11,978 nucleotides of DNA from Chitinophagaceae bacterium (GTDB taxonomy: Bacteria; Bacteroidota; Bacteroidia; Chitinophagales; Chitinophagaceae): contig CANHEC010000020.1 in assembly GCA_947459455.1 (NCBI GenBank), positions 1-11,978 on the forward strand, written 5' to 3'. This document shows positions 1 to 7,515 of this stretch, piece by piece; position 1 is the first letter of the stretch; each line of letters opens with the position of its first letter. A program made the translations under genes and the position numbers. Under the pieces are notes generated by a model. The model saw only the letters and a list, made by a program, of their open reading frames with translations. It had not been told where the DNA came from and ran no database searches.

Positions 1-175
1 CGAGATATGCGTCGTCGGCATTTGCCGAATCTTTGCAGGTCTTTCTCAATTCAATGCTTCCATGTAATGAATTACATGAAACACAGGCAAACACGCATAG
101 AGAAATAAATGTTGGAATAAAACCTCGAAAAGTAAAAGTCATTGGTAGCAATCGTTATAGTGAACGAACAAAAAT
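1..175. other. Left edge, AT-rich, possible 3' end of a truncated plus-strand gene
   Basis: No gene can be called with confidence. One plus-strand frame is open from base 3 to a TAG at 258-260 with no start required, so it could be the C-terminal ~85 residues of a gene entering from the left. It would overlap the end of the convergent 176-970 gene by about 85 bp, which is long for a genuine overlap. Two short palindromes are visible: TCGGCA-tt-TGCCGA at 15-28 and CATGTAAT-ga-ATTACATG at 61-78. Neither has the T-tract of a standard terminator. They could be binding sites or chance. Confidence 0.25.
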
Positions 176-970
176 TCATCGGAGCTTAGCCTTAGCTAAT
201 GTTTCAAACGTTTGCCGATCGTTCTTATCATCAATCAAAGGATCGGTTATTGCTTTGTAGAAATTTAATCTCGAAAATCTTTTCGCTTGCACAATCTTCC
301 CTTTGTCATCGAGACTGAGAATATAATACAGTACAAGTCGAAGCTCATCGCTTGAAGAGCGGCCCTGCAAAAGCCTTGCATGAAATTCCTTTTTTGATTT
401 AGATAACCTGCTTTTATCAATCAGTTCCATTAATGCCAAGAAGCTTCTGAAGTAGTGGCCCATTCGCCAGTTATGGTCCCGATAGAATCTATCTAGCTTC
501 TGATCCTTATACTTATATGAAATATGCAGCATTCTATACATTGCCTCAAAGTACTCTGTTGGAGGGTCCTTTTCCTGATATATTCGACATTCTTCACCTA
601 ATCCTCTGGCTTCCATTGTTTGACATAGGGTGCCCGCTGCGAATAGTAGCGATATTTCGTTGTTAATCACTTTTAATGCCTCATTGTTTGATCTGAGTTG
701 AGAAACTAATGCGTCATGAATCTGTAGAGAACTAAAGAAGAATGTGTTATCTGCCTGGTCTCTTCCATCCCTGAACATATGCAGGAGAAGAATAAAATTG
801 ACAAAGCCGAGAATACCTCCAATAAACCCGCCAAAATCAGCAAAGCGATCTGCATCTATCGGGTCGTCCCACGTTATCGTATCCCACTTGCCTAGCGAGA
901 AAAGTATGGCGCTTAAAACAAAAACACAAACAGAAATAGCTATTACAGTCCCAAATCCGAAATTTTTCAT
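176..970 (-). CDS. Putative phage abortive-infection (PutAbiC-like) membrane protein
   Basis: This 264-residue protein has two predicted membrane helices near the N terminus (about residues 7-27 and 45-66), separated by an acidic stretch (DDPIDADRFADFGG), then a mostly helical soluble domain. This layout resembles families annotated as putative phage abortive infection proteins: a helix, a D/F/G-rich loop, a second helix, a QIHDAL-like helix, then an HYFRSFLALMELID segment and a DELRLVLYYILS segment (about 172-218). Those similarities are recognised from memory and are not proof of function. If correct, it would be a membrane-anchored antiphage effector that blocks growth of infected cells. 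It stands alone, with no partner gene visible on its strand. The gene and its flanks are visibly more AT-rich than the rest of the window, which suggests horizontal acquisition. ATG 968-970 is chosen because it directly precedes the first hydrophobic helix. It could instead be an uncharacterised membrane protein. Confidence 0.6.
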   Translation of the reverse strand: MKNFGFGTVIAISVCVFVLSAILFSLGKWDTITWDDPIDADRFADFGGFIGGILGFVNFILLLHMFRDGRDQADNTFFFSSLQIHDALVSQLRSNNEALKVINNEISLLFAAGTLCQTMEARGLGEECRIYQEKDPPTEYFEAMYRMLHISYKYKDQKLDRFYRDHNWRMGHYFRSFLALMELIDKSRLSKSKKEFHARLLQGRSSSDELRLVLYYILSLDDKGKIVQAKRFSRLNFYKAITDPLIDDKNDRQTFETLAKAKLR

Positions 971-987
971 ACCAATGACGTCTTTTG

Positions 988-1013
988 AATCGAGGTTAGA
1001 GGTTAGGTTCTAG
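988..1013 (-). repeat. Short CTAAC/CTCTAAC-type degenerate repeat
   Basis: Read on the minus strand, this stretch consists of short units of the type CTAGAAC, CTAAC, CTCTAAC and CTCGATT. They resemble the CTTAAC, CTCGAC and CTTTGAC units at 7908-7951. It lies in the apparent 5' leader of the 176-970 gene, between the candidate promoter and the ATG. It is short, so chance similarity cannot be excluded. Confidence 0.35.
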
Positions 1014-1022
1014 GTATTACAG

Positions 1023-1056
1023 GAAAATTATTGTTAATCTTCCGATTCACATCAAA
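1023..1056 (-). promoter_or_regulatory. Candidate Bacteroidota-type promoter for the Abi-like gene
   Basis: On the minus strand TTTG (1053-1056) is followed 22 bp later by TAATTTTC (1023-1030), one mismatch from the Bacteroidota -7 consensus TAnnTTTG. It would give a leader of about 45-50 nt containing the 988-1013 repeat. The region is AT-rich, so such matches arise easily by chance. Confidence 0.25.
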
Positions 1057-1240
1057 TAAACCTCAAGCTGTGCAAATTGATTTAGATTTAAAAGCACGTG
1101 CCGAAAATGAATCTTGATAGCCTGCTTCGCAAATGCTTTGTAGCTGTAAATTGTTGTGCTATTAACTTTTTGATGATAGAAACGATTGTCCTTTGATGTG
1201 GCCTACTCAATACAATTAAAATCACCTTGCTTGATGCTTT

Positions 1241-1321
1241 GTTACTTTCTTTTTCTTGAAAAAAAGAAAGTAACCAAAGAAAATTCAAGGCAAACCCGAT
1301 GCCTCCGGCCGTTTTGCCTTG
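1241..1321. repeat. Compound inverted-repeat element (two adjacent hairpins)
   Basis: Two inverted repeats lie back to back. The first has 14-bp perfect arms, GTTACTTTCTTTTT (1241-1254) and its complement (1261-1274), around a 6-nt loop. The second has 9-bp perfect arms, CAAGGCAAA (1286-1294) and TTTGCCTTG (1313-1321), around a GC-rich 18-nt loop. The first arm sequence matches, from memory, an intergenic repeat common in Bacteroidota genomes. The first hairpin could also act as a bidirectional terminator because its arms are A/T-rich at the loop end, but there is no GC stem followed by a T-tract. No transposase is nearby. The element marks the border between the AT-rich accessory patch on the left and GC-rich DNA on the right. 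Confidence 0.7.
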
Positions 1322-1467
1322 CCAGCGCCTCCCCCTGTGTTATCTTACTTTAGATCATCATGCCTTGCTTAGTATCCAGTCTGCAAAAGCGAGTTTTCAA
1401 TAGCACAATATTTTAGTTAGATTCCCGCTGTAAGGGAGCTGAGCATGGCGCCCATTGCTGACGAGCT

Positions 1468-1590
1468 GCCGGATGCGAAAGGCGGCGAGGCACGAGCCGG
1501 TGCCGGCCCCCAAGGCCGGTACGGTAGCGATAGCGGACCCTGTAGCAGCCGGAACAGCAGCCCGGACCTGCACTGCAGCAGACAGCCCCT
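1468..1590 (+). repeat. GC-rich hairpin-bearing intergenic repeat, copy A
   Basis: This is a non-coding GC-rich element with a head of the type GCCGGATGCGAAAGG, a strong central hairpin (GTGCCGGCC at 1500-1508 pairing with GGCCGGTAC at 1514-1522, one G-T wobble) and a conserved tail. The 41-nt tail at 1536-1576 aligns without gaps to 8057-8097, with 31 of 41 bases identical, and the head also matches that at 8020. The two are therefore copies of one dispersed element in the same orientation. Here it lies immediately downstream of the tricorn gene's terminator. Short open frames across it, such as that at 1397-1615 on the minus strand, look spurious. The function is unknown; it could be a REP-like element or a structured RNA. 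Confidence 0.6.
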
Positions 1591-1602
1591 GTTTATTCTT
1601 CT

Positions 1603-1640
1603 TAAAAAAAATCACCCGCTACCAGGGCTGGCAGCGGGTG
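1603..1640 (-). terminator. Rho-independent terminator of the tricorn protease gene
   Basis: On the minus strand the perfect 8-bp stem CACCCGCT/AGCGGGTG (1633-1640 and 1613-1620) encloses a 12-nt loop and is followed by eight consecutive T residues. It begins 27 bp after the stop codon of the 1667-4888 gene, as expected for an intrinsic terminator. Confidence 0.85.
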
Positions 1641-1666
1641 AGGTGGTTGCAAAAAAAGACGGGGGA

Positions 1667-4600
1667 CTATTTGCTGTCCCTCACTTCTTTCAGCAGTTCG
1701 CTGATAGCAGCTTCCAGCTGCTGGTCTTTGCCCTGCTTCACTTTTTCGTATTCGTTCATCAGCTTGATGTCGGGCTCGGTCTGGAAGTTTTCGAGGTAGC
1801 GACCGCTGCCATCCATCATGCGTACGCCCATGGGTACGGTGCCCCAACGGGTTTGGCCATCTTGCAGCACTTCCCAACCGGCAAAGCTACAGGTGCCAGG
1901 TACGGGCATGCCCACCAGCTTGCCTATTTTGAGGTACTGGTACGCAAAGCTATAGCAGTGACCATCGCTATAGTTGGCCTCGTTGGCCAGGCTGATGCTG
2001 GGCTTGTTCCAGCGGAAGGTGGGCTCGTAGTTGGCGGTTTCCTTATCGTTGCTGTACTCCATGAAGCGCTTGCCGCTGAGCCACATGGCCAGGTCGGCTA
2101 CCAGGTCGCCGCCGCCATTGTTGCGGGTATCTACCACCAGCGCTTTGCGGCCGGCATACTTGCCCATGGCCTCTTCTATGGCCGTGCGGTAGGCGCCATC
2201 ATTCATGCCGGGTATGTGTATATAGCCCAGCTGCCCGTTGCTCAGGCGGTCTACCTCTTCGGCATTGCGGCGCACCCAGCGCTTGTACAGCAGCTGGTTT
2301 TCTTCGCCCATGCTGATGGGCTTGATAACCAGTTCGCGGGTTTTACCGCCTTCGTTCAGGGTGAGGAGCACATTTTTGCCCGCCTTGCGGTTGAGGTATT
2401 GGGCGGGGTCTTTATCGGCCGCCACGGGTTCGCCATCTATGCTTTCGATGATGGTGCCGGGTGCAATATTGAAACCGGCTTTATCCAGCGGACCTCCAGC
2501 AATCACCTCTTCTATTCTGATGCCGGCACCGGTATGGGTGTAGTCCATAAAAATGCCGAGCGAAGCCGTAGCATCGGCCATGGCGCCGCCGCCAAAGTAG
2601 CTGCTGCCGCAGTGGCTCACGTTCAGCTCGCCCAGCAGTTCGCTCAGCAGCTCGCTAAACTCGTAGCCATTGCCTACATGCGGCAGGTGCTTGCGGTAGG
2701 CGGCACTCATGCTGCTCCAATCAATGCCGTGAAAGCCCTGCTTGTAAAAAATATCGGCGGTGCGGCGTACCACATGCTCAAACATGAGGCGGCGCTCAGC
2801 CGCTGCATCCAGCACCATATCGCTACTGATGCTGATGCGGTCAACCTTGCCACTGGCAGGGTCTATTTTGGCAATGCCGCCATCGGTTTGCAGGTAAATC
2901 TTTTTGCCTTCTTTGTCCCACTGCATATTGCCGGCACCACTGGCGCCCAGCGGAGCCAGTATGCGGGTTTCGCGGGTGCGCAGGTTGGTGGTCCACAGGT
3001 TGATGCCGCGTTCGAAGCGGGCCAGGTAGTACAGGTTTTCGCCGGCATTATCTACCAGGGCATCGCTCAGGCTGCTGCTGTGGATGGTAAGGCGGGCCTT
3101 GCGCAGTTCCAGTCCGGCCCAGTCGATAATCACGCTGTCTTTGGCCGGTTTGGCTTTTTTGCTGGTATCAGCCTTTTCGGCTTTCTCTTTTACTTCTTTG
3201 GCCAGGGCAGCTTCGTCTTTGCTCAGGCGGTAGTTGTCCCAGCCATCCTGGGTCAAAAACAGGCCGTACACATCGCGTTGGCCACCGCCGCTGTTGGCTT
3301 TGGCGGCCAGGCCATCGCGGTCGCTGAACCACATCATCAGCTTGCCATTCATCATCCAGCGGGGGCCGCCATCGCCAAAGCCGCTTTGGGTGAGGTTCTT
3401 TATTTTCTGCTTTCCATCAGCACTCAGGATGCCGATCTCGCCATTGCCAATGCCCTGCTCGGCGTAGCTCACCAGCAGCCATTTGCTATCGGGGCTCCAG
3501 TTTACTTCGTGTCCGCCATCGCCCCAGCTCAGCCATTCTTTCGGCGTTATCAGGGTGCGGGTTTGGTTGCTGGCCAGGTTCAGCACTTTCAGGGTGTTGA
3601 AGTTTTCGGTGTAGGCCAGCTCTTTGCCATTGGGGCTCAGCTCGGGGTTCAGCACACTTTTATCGGAGCTCACCAGGGTAGTTTCTTTTATCAGCGTACT
3701 GGCATAGAAATAGGGCTCTTCCTTGCGAACGATTTCGCTTTTGTAAATGCTCCATTTGCCGTTGCGTTCGCTGCTGTACACCAGCATGCGGCCATCGGCG
3801 TGCCAGCTTATTTCAGCTTCTTCTTCGGGCGTTTTGGTCACCTGCTTGGTGCCGCTGCCGTCGGCATTGCTCACAAATACATCGCCTCTGAAAATGAAGG
3901 CCACTTCTTTGCCATTGGGTGCAACTTTCATATTGCTGACGCCACCACCCACGGGCACATTGCGTTCGTTGGTGCTGCGGGCATCGGCATTGATCACTAC
4001 GTTGAGCTTATTGCTTTTGCCGCCGGCATGGGTGTATAGCTGGCCATCGTAGCTAAAGCAAAGGGTGCCATTGTTGGCGGCGCTCAGAAAACGAACGGGA
4101 TGCGTTTTGAAATTGGTAACGGCGGTGGCGCCGCTGCCATCGGCGTTCATCTTGTAAACGTTGAAGTTGCCACCGGCCTCGCTGAGGTAGTAAATGGTTT
4201 TGCCGCCATCGGCCAGCAGGGGGCTGCGGTCTTCGCCGGCAAAGCTGGTGAGCTTTTTGTGCGTGGCTGCTGCTACATCGTACACCCAAATGTCGCGGGC
4301 TATGGCACTGGTGTGGTGCTTGCGCCACACGTTTTCGCCGCCTTTTTTATCGTGGTAGTACAGGCGCTTGCCATCGGCGCTGTAGCGGGCGTCTTCGGCA
4401 GGGGTGGTAAGCACCTGCTGCACCCGGCCGCCGCTTACAGGTACGCTGTACAGCTCGGGCATGCTGCCGGTAGGAAACTGGCGGTTGGCAGCTACATCCT
4501 GCCGGGCTGCGCCAAACAAAATGCTTTTGCCATCGGGCGAAAAAGAAAAGGGCACTTCGCCGGCGCTGTGAAAGGTGAGGCGGCGAGCCTCGCCACCGGT

Positions 4601-4888
4601 GGCGGGCATTACAAACACATCAAAATTGCCGTAGCGATCGCTGGCAAAAGCAATGTACTGGCCATCGGGGCTCCAGATGGCGTTGTAGTCGTGGGCCTCG
4701 TGCAGGGTGAGCGGGGTGGCCGTACCACCGGCGGCCGCTACCTTGTACAGGTCGCCTTTGTAGGTAAATACGATGCTGCTGCCATCGGGGCTGATGGAAG
4801 GATAGCGAAGCCAGCCGGCGTCGGACGATTGTGCCTGGCTACCAAGGCCAAGGCCTGCCAGCAGGCAGGTAAGCAGTTGCTTCTTCAT
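1667..4888 (-). CDS. Secreted tricorn protease homologue (S41-family peptidase)
   Basis: This 1073-residue protein is almost exactly the length of archaeal tricorn (about 1070). Residues 1-20 form a signal peptide (MKKQLL, then a hydrophobic core and AQA), so it is exported, probably to the periplasm. About residues 20-680 carry beta-propeller repeats with recurring SPDG/SADG/PNG turns (for example 33-36, 73-76, 117-120 and 466-468), corresponding to the TolB-like and second propeller of tricorn. A lysine-rich linker lies at 563-583. Residues ~690-770 are the first core domain, with the NVSHCG motif giving catalytic Ser758-His759. A PDZ domain follows (~772-850). The second core domain has the NYSDG nucleophile motif (Ser974) and the LENFQTEPD motif (Glu1033). 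All residues of the tricorn Ser/His/Ser/Glu tetrad therefore appear intact. By family role it degrades oligopeptides. It is divergent from the 5098 gene and has its own terminator. Confidence 0.93.
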   Translation of the reverse strand: MKKQLLTCLLAGLGLGSQAQSSDAGWLRYPSISPDGSSIVFTYKGDLYKVAAAGGTATPLTLHEAHDYNAIWSPDGQYIAFASDRYGNFDVFVMPATGGEARRLTFHSAGEVPFSFSPDGKSILFGAARQDVAANRQFPTGSMPELYSVPVSGGRVQQVLTTPAEDARYSADGKRLYYHDKKGGENVWRKHHTSAIARDIWVYDVAAATHKKLTSFAGEDRSPLLADGGKTIYYLSEAGGNFNVYKMNADGSGATAVTNFKTHPVRFLSAANNGTLCFSYDGQLYTHAGGKSNKLNVVINADARSTNERNVPVGGGVSNMKVAPNGKEVAFIFRGDVFVSNADGSGTKQVTKTPEEEAEISWHADGRMLVYSSERNGKWSIYKSEIVRKEEPYFYASTLIKETTLVSSDKSVLNPELSPNGKELAYTENFNTLKVLNLASNQTRTLITPKEWLSWGDGGHEVNWSPDSKWLLVSYAEQGIGNGEIGILSADGKQKIKNLTQSGFGDGGPRWMMNGKLMMWFSDRDGLAAKANSGGGQRDVYGLFLTQDGWDNYRLSKDEAALAKEVKEKAEKADTSKKAKPAKDSVIIDWAGLELRKARLTIHSSSLSDALVDNAGENLYYLARFERGINLWTTNLRTRETRILAPLGASGAGNMQWDKEGKKIYLQTDGGIAKIDPASGKVDRISISSDMVLDAAAERRLMFEHVVRRTADIFYKQGFHGIDWSSMSAAYRKHLPHVGNGYEFSELLSELLGELNVSHCGSSYFGGGAMADATASLGIFMDYTHTGAGIRIEEVIAGGPLDKAGFNIAPGTIIESIDGEPVAADKDPAQYLNRKAGKNVLLTLNEGGKTRELVIKPISMGEENQLLYKRWVRRNAEEVDRLSNGQLGYIHIPGMNDGAYRTAIEEAMGKYAGRKALVVDTRNNGGGDLVADLAMWLSGKRFMEYSNDKETANYEPTFRWNKPSISLANEANYSDGHCYSFAYQYLKIGKLVGMPVPGTCSFAGWEVLQDGQTRWGTVPMGVRMMDGSGRYLENFQTEPDIKLMNEYEKVKQGKDQQLEAAISELLKEVRDSK

Positions 4889-5097
4889 AGGTGCATACTT
4901 TTTTGGAGGACACCGCTGCGGCCAGGCTAGTTGTTAATGATGGAAGCCGCCTGCGGGGGGTGAAAGATAAGCGGCCCGCAGGTAGCCAGCAGCATCCAAT
5001 AGTTGAACGCCCGGCCGGGCTGATAAGCGCCATCTTTCGGCAGGTTTGACGTCAGATACTTCTACAACCTATTATCAACGCCTCATTTGCCGTCACC

Positions 5098-5952
5098 ATG
5101 GACCAACGCATCATTCACCTGTACGACGAGTACACGCACCGGCCATTGCCCCGCCACGTATTTCTGAAAAAGCTGGCCCTGCTGACCGGCAGCACCGCGG
5201 CAGCCATGGCTATAGTGCCGCAGCTGGAGGGCAACTATGCCGTGGCGCAAACCCGCCCCGAAGAGGAAGACCTGCACACCGAGCGGGTGAGCTATGCGGT
5301 AGAAGGCGGCCAAATGCAGGCCTACCTGGCCCGGCCGGCCAAAAAGGGCAAGCGGGCAGCCGTAATAGTGGTGCACGAAAACCGCGGCCTCAATGCGCAT
5401 ATAGAAGATGTGACCCGCCGCGTAGCCAAAGCCGGCTATATAGGCCTGGCGGTAGATGGCCTGAGCCTGCTGGGTGGTACGCCGGCCAATGAAGACGAGG
5501 CACGGGCCCTGTTTGCCAAACTGGATGCCCGGCAAAACGTGCTGAATTTTGCCGGGGCCGTGCCCTACCTGCAGGGCCGCAAAGACTGCACCGGCAAAGT
5601 GGGCTGCGTGGGCTTTTGCTGGGGTGGCGCCATGGCCAATAGCCTGGCCGTGAGTGTGCCGAACCTGCAGGCTGCGGTGGCTTTTTATGGCAGGCAGCCC
5701 GAGCTGAGTTTGGTACCAGGTATCAAAGCAGCTGTGCAACTGCACTATGCGGGCCTCGACGAACGCATTTATGCCGGCGCCAAGGCCTACGAAGATGCCC
5801 TGAAAGCCGCCGGCAAAACCTACGAGCAATACATGTACGAGGGCGTGAACCACGCTTTTCACAACGATACCTCGGCGGCCCGGTACAACGAAGCAGCCGC
5901 CAAACTGGCCTGGAGCCGTACGCTGGCGTTTTTTGAGAAATATTTGGGGTAG
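5098..5952 (+). CDS. Dienelactone hydrolase family protein
   Basis: This 284-residue alpha/beta hydrolase has all the hallmarks of the dienelactone hydrolase (carboxymethylenebutenolidase, COG0412) family. The nucleophile elbow GFCWGG contains Cys174; Asp221 lies in YAGLDERI and His252 in GVNHAFHND, completing the Cys-Asp-His triad. The HENRG motif (93-97) supplies the Glu94 that activates the cysteine in this family. Classic members hydrolyse dienelactones in chlorocatechol breakdown, but most family members have unknown ester or lactone substrates, and no aromatic-degradation genes are nearby. The N-terminal ~50 residues form an extension with the motif PRHVFLKKLALLTGS and a hydrophobic run, resembling a Tat signal that lacks the second arginine. 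ATG 5098 gives this extension, which I believe is shared by relatives. It is divergent from the tricorn gene (209-bp gap) and ends 14 bp from the convergent 5967 gene. Confidence 0.92.
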   Translation: MDQRIIHLYDEYTHRPLPRHVFLKKLALLTGSTAAAMAIVPQLEGNYAVAQTRPEEEDLHTERVSYAVEGGQMQAYLARPAKKGKRAAVIVVHENRGLNAHIEDVTRRVAKAGYIGLAVDGLSLLGGTPANEDEARALFAKLDARQNVLNFAGAVPYLQGRKDCTGKVGCVGFCWGGAMANSLAVSVPNLQAAVAFYGRQPELSLVPGIKAAVQLHYAGLDERIYAGAKAYEDALKAAGKTYEQYMYEGVNHAFHNDTSAARYNEAAAKLAWSRTLAFFEKYLG

Positions 5953-5966
5953 CAAGAACGCATTGC

Positions 5967-6392
5967 TTAATGTGATGCAGTGCCAGCGCCACTCACCCGC
6001 CACTCCCAGCGCACCAATACCGCCAGCACCAGCAGCTCCAGCCCAAAGTAGAGCCAGCCCAACCACTGCACTTGCTGCCGGTACACTATCAGCAGGATAG
6101 CGGTACCCAGCGCATAGGCGCTATTGAGCAGGGCCAGCCAGCGCAGCGTATGCCGCCACCGGGTAGCCCCCAGCCAACAGCCTGCCAGGCCCACCGGCAC
6201 CAGGGCGGCTGCTACCGCCCCCAACGCATATAGGTGAAAAAGTGGCAGGCCTACCAACGGCTGCCAACGCGGCAACAGTACTGCCAGCCAGCAGGCAGAC
6301 ATGAATGCACCGACCGCATCGAGTAACAGCAAGCGGCGGGGATGGCTCCAGCCCGACAAAGTAGCTACTGCAGGTGTAGTGGAAGAAGACAT
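5967..6392 (-). CDS. Small four-helix integral membrane protein, function unknown
   Basis: The 141-residue product is almost entirely hydrophobic, with four predicted membrane helices at about residues 19-40, 45-72, 80-103 and 108-127. Short charged loops lie between them (for example GATRWRHTLRW at 75-85). The motif LLLLDAVGAFMSACWL near the start resembles, from memory, uncharacterised four-helix proteins of Bacteroidota. I cannot assign a function. The start at 6392 (MSSSTTP) is preferred over 6491, because the longer frame would run through the strong terminator hairpin at 6431-6461. It ends 14 bp from the convergent hydrolase gene, with no clear terminator between them. The terminator upstream separates it from the OmpA-family gene, so it probably has its own promoter. 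Confidence 0.75.
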   Translation of the reverse strand: MSSSTTPAVATLSGWSHPRRLLLLDAVGAFMSACWLAVLLPRWQPLVGLPLFHLYALGAVAAALVPVGLAGCWLGATRWRHTLRWLALLNSAYALGTAILLIVYRQQVQWLGWLYFGLELLVLAVLVRWEWRVSGAGTASH

Positions 6393-6429
6393 GTGGAAAA
6401 GATTTGTAAGGTACCTGATGCCGGAAAAC

Positions 6430-6463
6430 AAAAAAGCGCTGCCCGGAAGGCAGCGCTTTTTTT
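6430..6463. terminator. Strong bidirectional rho-independent terminator
   Basis: A perfect 13-bp inverted repeat (AAAAAGCGCTGCC at 6431-6443 and its complement at 6449-6461) surrounds a 5-nt loop. Its GC core is flanked by A6 on one side and T7 on the other, so it can terminate on either strand. It begins 31 bp after the stop of the minus-strand OmpA-family gene, which is its most likely client. No plus-strand gene ends just before it. Confidence 0.9.
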
Positions 6464-6491
6464 GAAGTGTAGAGAAGACCGCAGGTGCCAA

Positions 6492-7397
6492 CTATTTCCC
6501 TGCTGGCTTTTCGGCCGTGGTATTGGGCGTCAGCAGTTGAAAAAACTGATCGAGCTCGGGCAGGATGACGATGCGGGTGCGGCGGTTGGCAGCTTTGCCG
6601 GCAGCGCTGGCATTGCTCATCACCGGCACGTACTCGGCACGGCCACCGGCAGTCATGCGCTTGGGGTCGATGCCGAAGCGGCTTTGCAGCAGGCGCACCA
6701 CGCTGGTAGCCCGCAGCACACTCAGGTCCCAGTTGTCTTTCAGCTGGCCACCTTTGATGGGTACATCATCGGTATGGCCCTCTACCATGAATTCGATATT
6801 GGGTTGGTTCTTCAGCACGGTGGCTACTTTGTCTAGCACGTTCATGGCGCGGGGGCTTACTTCGTAGCTGCCCGATGTAAACAGCAGTTTATCGCTGATG
6901 CTGATGTATACCACACCCTTGTCTACCTGGATATCGATATCATCGCCGGCGGCGGCGCCCAGTGAACCTTTCAGGTTCATCACCAGCGCCATGTTCAGGC
7001 TGTCTTTGCGGGCCATGGCGCCCTGCAGATCTTTAATGTAGTTATCGCGTTCGGCCAGCTTTTCCAGGCTTTTTTGTACGCTCTCAGCCTGCTTGCTGCT
7101 CAGCACGCTCAGGTCTTCGAGGCGGCCCAACACCTGTGTATTGGTGGTTTGCAGGTTTTGCGTTTGGTCACGCATGTTCTGCAGTTGCTCTTTCAGGTTG
7201 GCGTTGTTGTTTTCGGCTGTCTGCAAAAAACTGCTGGCCTTCAGCAGGTCTTTCTCGCAGTTCTTCAGGTCTTCCTGCAGCTGCGTGTACTTGTTGTTCA
7301 GCACGGCATAGTCGTCTTGCGCCTGCTTAAACTTTTTGCTGCTCACACAGCTGGTCAATAGTAGGGCGGCAGCCGCCAGTGTCCATGTTCCTTTCAT
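6492..7397 (-). CDS. OmpA/MotB-family lipoprotein with coiled-coil region
   Basis: This 301-residue protein starts with a lipoprotein signal peptide whose lipobox is LLTSC, with Cys17 the predicted lipidated residue. Residues ~22-130 are rich in Q, N, K, E and L and predicted to form a long coiled coil (for example NNKYTQLQEDLKNCEKD). The C-terminal ~165-280 is an OmpA-like peptidoglycan-binding domain with VEGHTDDVPI (205-214), DNWDLSVLRATSVVRLL (221-237) and NRRTRIVI (271-278). By family, such proteins tether the outer membrane or an envelope complex to peptidoglycan. The GHTDDVP spelling is closer to MotB/flagellar-type domains than to E. coli OmpA, but no motility genes are nearby. The start at 7397 (MKGTWTL) is preferred over 7469, because it places the lipoprotein signal at the N terminus. 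A strong terminator follows it. Confidence 0.92.
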   Translation of the reverse strand: MKGTWTLAAAALLLTSCVSSKKFKQAQDDYAVLNNKYTQLQEDLKNCEKDLLKASSFLQTAENNNANLKEQLQNMRDQTQNLQTTNTQVLGRLEDLSVLSSKQAESVQKSLEKLAERDNYIKDLQGAMARKDSLNMALVMNLKGSLGAAAGDDIDIQVDKGVVYISISDKLLFTSGSYEVSPRAMNVLDKVATVLKNQPNIEFMVEGHTDDVPIKGGQLKDNWDLSVLRATSVVRLLQSRFGIDPKRMTAGGRAEYVPVMSNASAAGKAANRRTRIVILPELDQFFQLLTPNTTAEKPAGK

Positions 7398-7416
7398 ATG
7401 CCTATTTTTTTGACTG

Positions 7417-7450
7417 TCAATATAATTTGAAGCATCGGATGAGTGGCAAA
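7417..7450 (-). promoter_or_regulatory. Candidate promoter of the OmpA-family gene
   Basis: On the minus strand TTTG (7447-7450) is followed 22 bp later by TATATTGA (7417-7424), which matches the Bacteroidota -7 consensus TAnnTTTG except in its last two positions. It lies about 20 bp before the ATG at 7397. It is a weak match offered as the best candidate. Confidence 0.25.
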
Positions 7451-7515
7451 GAAAGCCTGCCAGCCACATGCGGACATCAAAATGCCGTTAATATTCGGTA
7501 GTTCTGCGGTTGAGA

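Noticed and set aside
1088..1288. 66-codon minus-strand frame
   Set aside because: Its start lies inside the compound inverted repeat and it has no protein-like features.
1445..4039. 864-codon open frame on the plus strand antisense to the tricorn gene
   Set aside because: The minus-strand gene has complete tricorn motifs, a signal peptide and a terminator. The antisense frame is open because of GC-biased codon use and encodes low-complexity Ala/Gly/Val/His-rich sequence without recognisable motifs.
5083..6066. 327-codon minus-strand frame opposite the dienelactone hydrolase gene
   Set aside because: It overlaps a gene with an intact catalytic triad and has the same antisense compositional signature; no family motif.
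6393..6491. N-terminal extension of the small membrane protein to 6491
   Set aside because: It would encode protein through a perfect 13-bp terminator hairpin with T-tracts on both sides.
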